Below are positions 61,501 to 64,000 of a DNA stretch of 64,000 nt, piece after piece (position 1 is the first letter of the stretch; each line of letters begins with the position of its first letter). The stretch is from Legionella_C sp048541585. Lineage in GTDB: Bacteria > Pseudomonadota > Gammaproteobacteria > Legionellales > Legionellaceae. Position numbers and translations under genes: made by a program. Below the pieces are notes generated by a model. It was not told where the DNA came from. It did not search any database and saw nothing but the letters and a program-made list of their open reading frames with translations. The DNA is taken from the NCBI RefSeq assembly GCF_048541585.1, contig NZ_CP183303.1:1054001-1118000 (forward strand), given 5' to 3'.

Positions 61501-62020
61501 TCGGTTAAACACATCTTTAGTTAAAAAAGCCTGTTTATGTGGCTTAATTGTTGGTTTAAAAAGAATTATAACCAAGCGGGGTAAAAAATTAATTATTGCT
61601 ACATTAGAAGATGCAACCGGTAAAATGGATGTAGTTATTTTCTCAGAAATTTATGAAGCCTTAGAAATCCCACTACATTTAGGCCAGATGCTTATTGCAG
61701 AAGGAGAAATTGCCCATGATGAATTTAGTGGCAATGCGAGAATGGCAGCAAGCCAACTCCTTACAATTACTGAAGCCCGTACTCGTTTTGCAAAATCATT
61801 AATGCTTTCCTTAGCAGATAACGATGACATAAAAGTTAGCAAAATAAAGACTATTTTATCTGCCAATCAGGGCAAATGTGCAGTACAGATAAAATATAGT
61901 AATGAAAAAGCACAAGGCTTACTTAGTTTGCCACAACAATGGTGGGTAATGCCAAGTGACGAATTAATTAACGCATTAAAAGATATTTTAGGGGCGCAAA
62001 ACATTGTTTTGCATTATTGA
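58568..62020 (+). CDS. dnaE: DNA polymerase III alpha subunit DnaE
   Basis: DnaE is the catalytic subunit of the replicative polymerase. The 1150-residue protein begins with the PHP domain ([16 protein letters not shown]). The family C polymerase palm contains [20 protein letters not shown] and [19 protein letters not shown], whose Asp404 and Asp406 are the metal-binding pair. It continues with [32 protein letters not shown], an HhH region and an OB fold ([20 protein letters not shown]). Length is close to E. coli (1160). It is monocistronic. Confidence 0.97.
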   Translation: [1150 protein letters not shown]

Positions 62021-62193
62021 TGGGTTGTGACGGAGTAAGTCGTAGTTTAAATACAATTTTTATTTGATAATTCTTTTTTTGTTTGTTGTCATCGGCTAGG
62101 ATGGTAGTTAAATTAAATCTTGCAAAATTAATTTAATGAAAGATTTTTTCTTTACTAGTGATGGGCTGCTAGATATATAAGGATGTTTAAATT

Positions 62194-62793
62194 GTGAAAG
62201 AAAATAATTATTACAAAAATCTATTATTTATAATATTAGTATTGTTAATGCAAAATGCGCAGGCAGTACAGCGTTCGCAATTATTTCATCGCAGTTTCTG
62301 GCAGCCGTATTATCATGGGCAACGTCTAGATTATTGCATGGTAAATGGAGGAAATTGTGGCCTACCGGTTGCAAATCGTTATTGTCAAATGATGGGGTAT
62401 GCGCGTGCTGATCAGCAAATTATTGCCCATAATGTTGGTTTAACTAATTACATTTCTTGCCCTAAACAATGTAAAGGATGGCAATGTAATGGGTTTAAAA
62501 CAATACGCTGCGTAGGTTATATGTTACATCAACCACCTAAGGCCTATCATTATCGCTATCGTCGTTTTGTTTATCCCCATTATAATAGGTATCGAGTTGC
62601 TTGGTGTTACAATGGTCAATCAGGTTGTGGACGTCGAGCTGCTTATTCCTTTTGTCGCCGTATGGGTTATTTACGAGTCAGTAGCTATTCTATTCAAAAG
62701 CATGTTGCTGCTACAAAAGCAATAGGAAATCAGAAGCTTTGCTTTGGTAAGGAATGCTGTCATGCATTCGAACAAATTACCTGTTTTCGGTAA
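62194..62793 (+). CDS. secreted cysteine-rich protein with two repeats
   Basis: From a GTG start, the 199-residue protein has a signal peptide (about residues 1-24, ending QNAQA) and two related halves with seven cysteines each. The halves share DYC-x6-C-x8-C-MGY (DYCMVNGGNCGLPVANRYCQ and AWCYNGQSGCGRRAAYSFCR) and end with a C-rich segment closing in C-x7-C. A Tyr/Arg/His-rich linker (YHYRYRRFVYPHYNRYRVA) joins them. Disulphide-stabilised tandem domains are likely. I do not recognise a named family. It is unrelated in pattern to the other Cys-rich protein at 32212, and stands alone between dnaE and fleQ. Confidence 0.75.
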   Translation: MKENNYYKNLLFIILVLLMQNAQAVQRSQLFHRSFWQPYYHGQRLDYCMVNGGNCGLPVANRYCQMMGYARADQQIIAHNVGLTNYISCPKQCKGWQCNGFKTIRCVGYMLHQPPKAYHYRYRRFVYPHYNRYRVAWCYNGQSGCGRRAAYSFCRRMGYLRVSSYSIQKHVAATKAIGNQKLCFGKECCHAFEQITCFR

Positions 62794-62902
62794 GGACCTG
62801 GTTTAAGACAGTATTACTACGTTTGTGTCATTTATTTGACAGGTACTGTTCATTAACTAATACTCAAGAGTAATATCACTGCATTTGCTCAAGGATAAGT
62901 CT

Positions 62903-64000
62903 ATGCGTATCAATGAGGAAATTTTGATCATTGATGAAAATAAAGAGCGTCGCGATAAACTTATTACAATTATGGATTTCTTAGGAAAACCTAATTCATG
63001 GACAGATAGCAGTAATTCTTTTGAGTTTTGCACTAAAAATACAAAAATCTTACTAGTTGGTGCCCCCATTTCGTCAACAGGCACAGTTAACATTTTGCAA
63101 GAATTAAAAAATTTTATGCCAAAATTACCTATTATTCTTGTTGATCCTGTATCTAGCGTACCAACTGAATTTTCTAATGTTATTGCACTACTTGATTTCC
63201 CTTTTACCTATGCTCAAATTATAGAAGCACTGCATAAGTGTCAAATTGCCTTAGAAAACAATAACTACTTAATAGCTTATGAAGTTCGTACGCCACTCTT
63301 TCGTAGTTTAGTCGGCAGTAGCGAGGCCATTCGGCAAGTACGAAAATTAATCGGTCAGGTCGCTAATACTGAAGCTAGTGTTTTAGTTTTAGGAGAATCT
63401 GGTACTGGTAAAGAAGTTATTGCCAGAAATATTCATGCTTTATCATCAAGAGCTACTAAGCCTTTTATCCCAATTAATTGTGGGGCAATTCCCGCTGAGT
63501 TATTAGAAAGTGAGTTATTTGGTCATGAAAAAGGCGCCTTTACCGGGGCAATCACCTCTAGACAAGGTCGTTTCGAACTAGCTCATGGTGGTACTTTATT
63601 TCTTGATGAAATTGGTGATATGCCGTTAGCTATGCAAGTTAAATTATTGCGGGTATTACAAGAAAGATGTTTTGAACGGGTGGGAAGTAATAAAAGTATT
63701 GCAGTTGATGTACGTATTATAGCTGCAACGCATCGTAATCTTGAGCAAGCGATTAAAGAAGGTAAATTTCGCGAAGATCTTTTTTACCGTTTAAATGTTT
63801 TTCCTATTGAAGTACCGCCATTACGTGCTCGTAAAGAGGATTTACACTTACTTTTTAATGATTTAGTGGCAAAAATTGAGGGTGAACATCGTTCAGGAGT
63901 TAGATTATTACCAGCCGCACTAAATGCCTTAGCTCAATATAATTGGCCCGGTAATGTTCGTGAGTTAGCTAATTTAGTCGAGCGGTTAGCCATTTTATAT
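62903..64000 (+). CDS. fleQ: sigma-54-dependent regulator FleQ (3' end outside the window)
   Basis: The 366 codons seen begin with a FleQ-type receiver-like domain (EEILIIDENKERRDKLITIM) that lacks a clear phospho-acceptor pattern. The AAA+ sigma-54 activation domain follows, with Walker A (VLVLGESGTGKEVIARNI), the sigma-54-contact motif GAFTGA (FGHEKGAFTGAITSRQGRFE), Walker B (GGTLFLDEIGDMP) and RLNVFPIEVPPLRARKEDL. The C-terminal helix-turn-helix lies beyond the window. FleQ/FlrA proteins switch on flagellar genes with RpoN and may respond to cyclic di-GMP. The start is the ATG at 62903, with AAGGAT upstream. Confidence 0.9.
   Translation, partial: MRINEEILIIDENKERRDKLITIMDFLGKPNSWTDSSNSFEFCTKNTKILLVGAPISSTGTVNILQELKNFMPKLPIILVDPVSSVPTEFSNVIALLDFPFTYAQIIEALHKCQIALENNNYLIAYEVRTPLFRSLVGSSEAIRQVRKLIGQVANTEASVLVLGESGTGKEVIARNIHALSSRATKPFIPINCGAIPAELLESELFGHEKGAFTGAITSRQGRFELAHGGTLFLDEIGDMPLAMQVKLLRVLQERCFERVGSNKSIAVDVRIIAATHRNLEQAIKEGKFREDLFYRLNVFPIEVPPLRARKEDLHLLFNDLVAKIEGEHRSGVRLLPAALNALAQYNWPGNVRELANLVERLAILY

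Overview
The window is 64 kb of AT-rich gammaproteobacterial chromosome. Gene content and protein style point to Legionellaceae (Legionella or a close relative): purB-nadB-nadA, an mreBCD cluster, potABCD, a DabB/DabA bicarbonate-uptake pair, a FleQ-type regulator, small Cys-rich exported proteins and many short palindromic repeats. This assignment is inference from content, not from an alignment. I saw no rRNA, intact tRNA, CRISPR array, prophage or transposase.

Layout. 1-3.5 kb: the end of an unknown gene, a type IB topoisomerase, an unannotated 54-residue Pro/Glu-rich peptide gene, a CorA-type transporter and a YetF-like protein. 3.6-8 kb (minus): the overlapping purB-nadB-nadA operon. 8.5-15.7 kb (plus): ppsA, a CPA2 antiporter, nadC, a Firmicute-type MurG and an M20 peptidase. 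15.8-17.9 kb: glutathione-dependent formaldehyde detoxification (class III ADH plus S-formylglutathione hydrolase). 18-21 kb: a ComEA-like protein, a candidate RNA pseudoknot, then mreB-mreC-mreD. 21-26.3 kb: rluE, icd, clpS-clpA. 26.6-28 kb: a glycosyltransferase with an unusual acidic repeat tail. 28.2-31.9 kb (minus): potABCD with a dyad over its candidate promoter. 32-36.7 kb: Cys-rich secreted protein, rmuC, an exported protein and a secreted alpha/beta hydrolase. 36.9-41.3 kb: ligA, a repeat island and a DUF885 protein. 41.4-48.7 kb: a decayed VOC gene, a MazG-like gene, dabB-dabA, a zinc-ribbon protein and a LysR regulator. 48.8-58.1 kb: membrane and envelope proteins, a second glycosyltransferase, a peptide importer without ATPase genes, and an M15 peptidase. 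58.6-64 kb: dnaE, a second Cys-rich secreted protein and the start of fleQ, cut by the window edge.

How the genes fit together. NAD synthesis from aspartate is complete as far as NaMN (nadB, nadA, nadC), but split over two divergent operons separated by ppsA. The mre cluster, MurG and M15 peptidase serve the cell wall. DabAB with its neighbours is a candidate inorganic-carbon supply module. The intergenic spaces hold at least nine different miniature palindromic elements. Two of these supply the stop codon, and in one case the C-terminus, of a neighbouring gene. The strongest unexplained signals are the pseudoknot upstream of mreB, the TTCTAAT array before dabB, the REPIN-like elements with co-varying stems, and the repeat tail on the glycosyltransferase.
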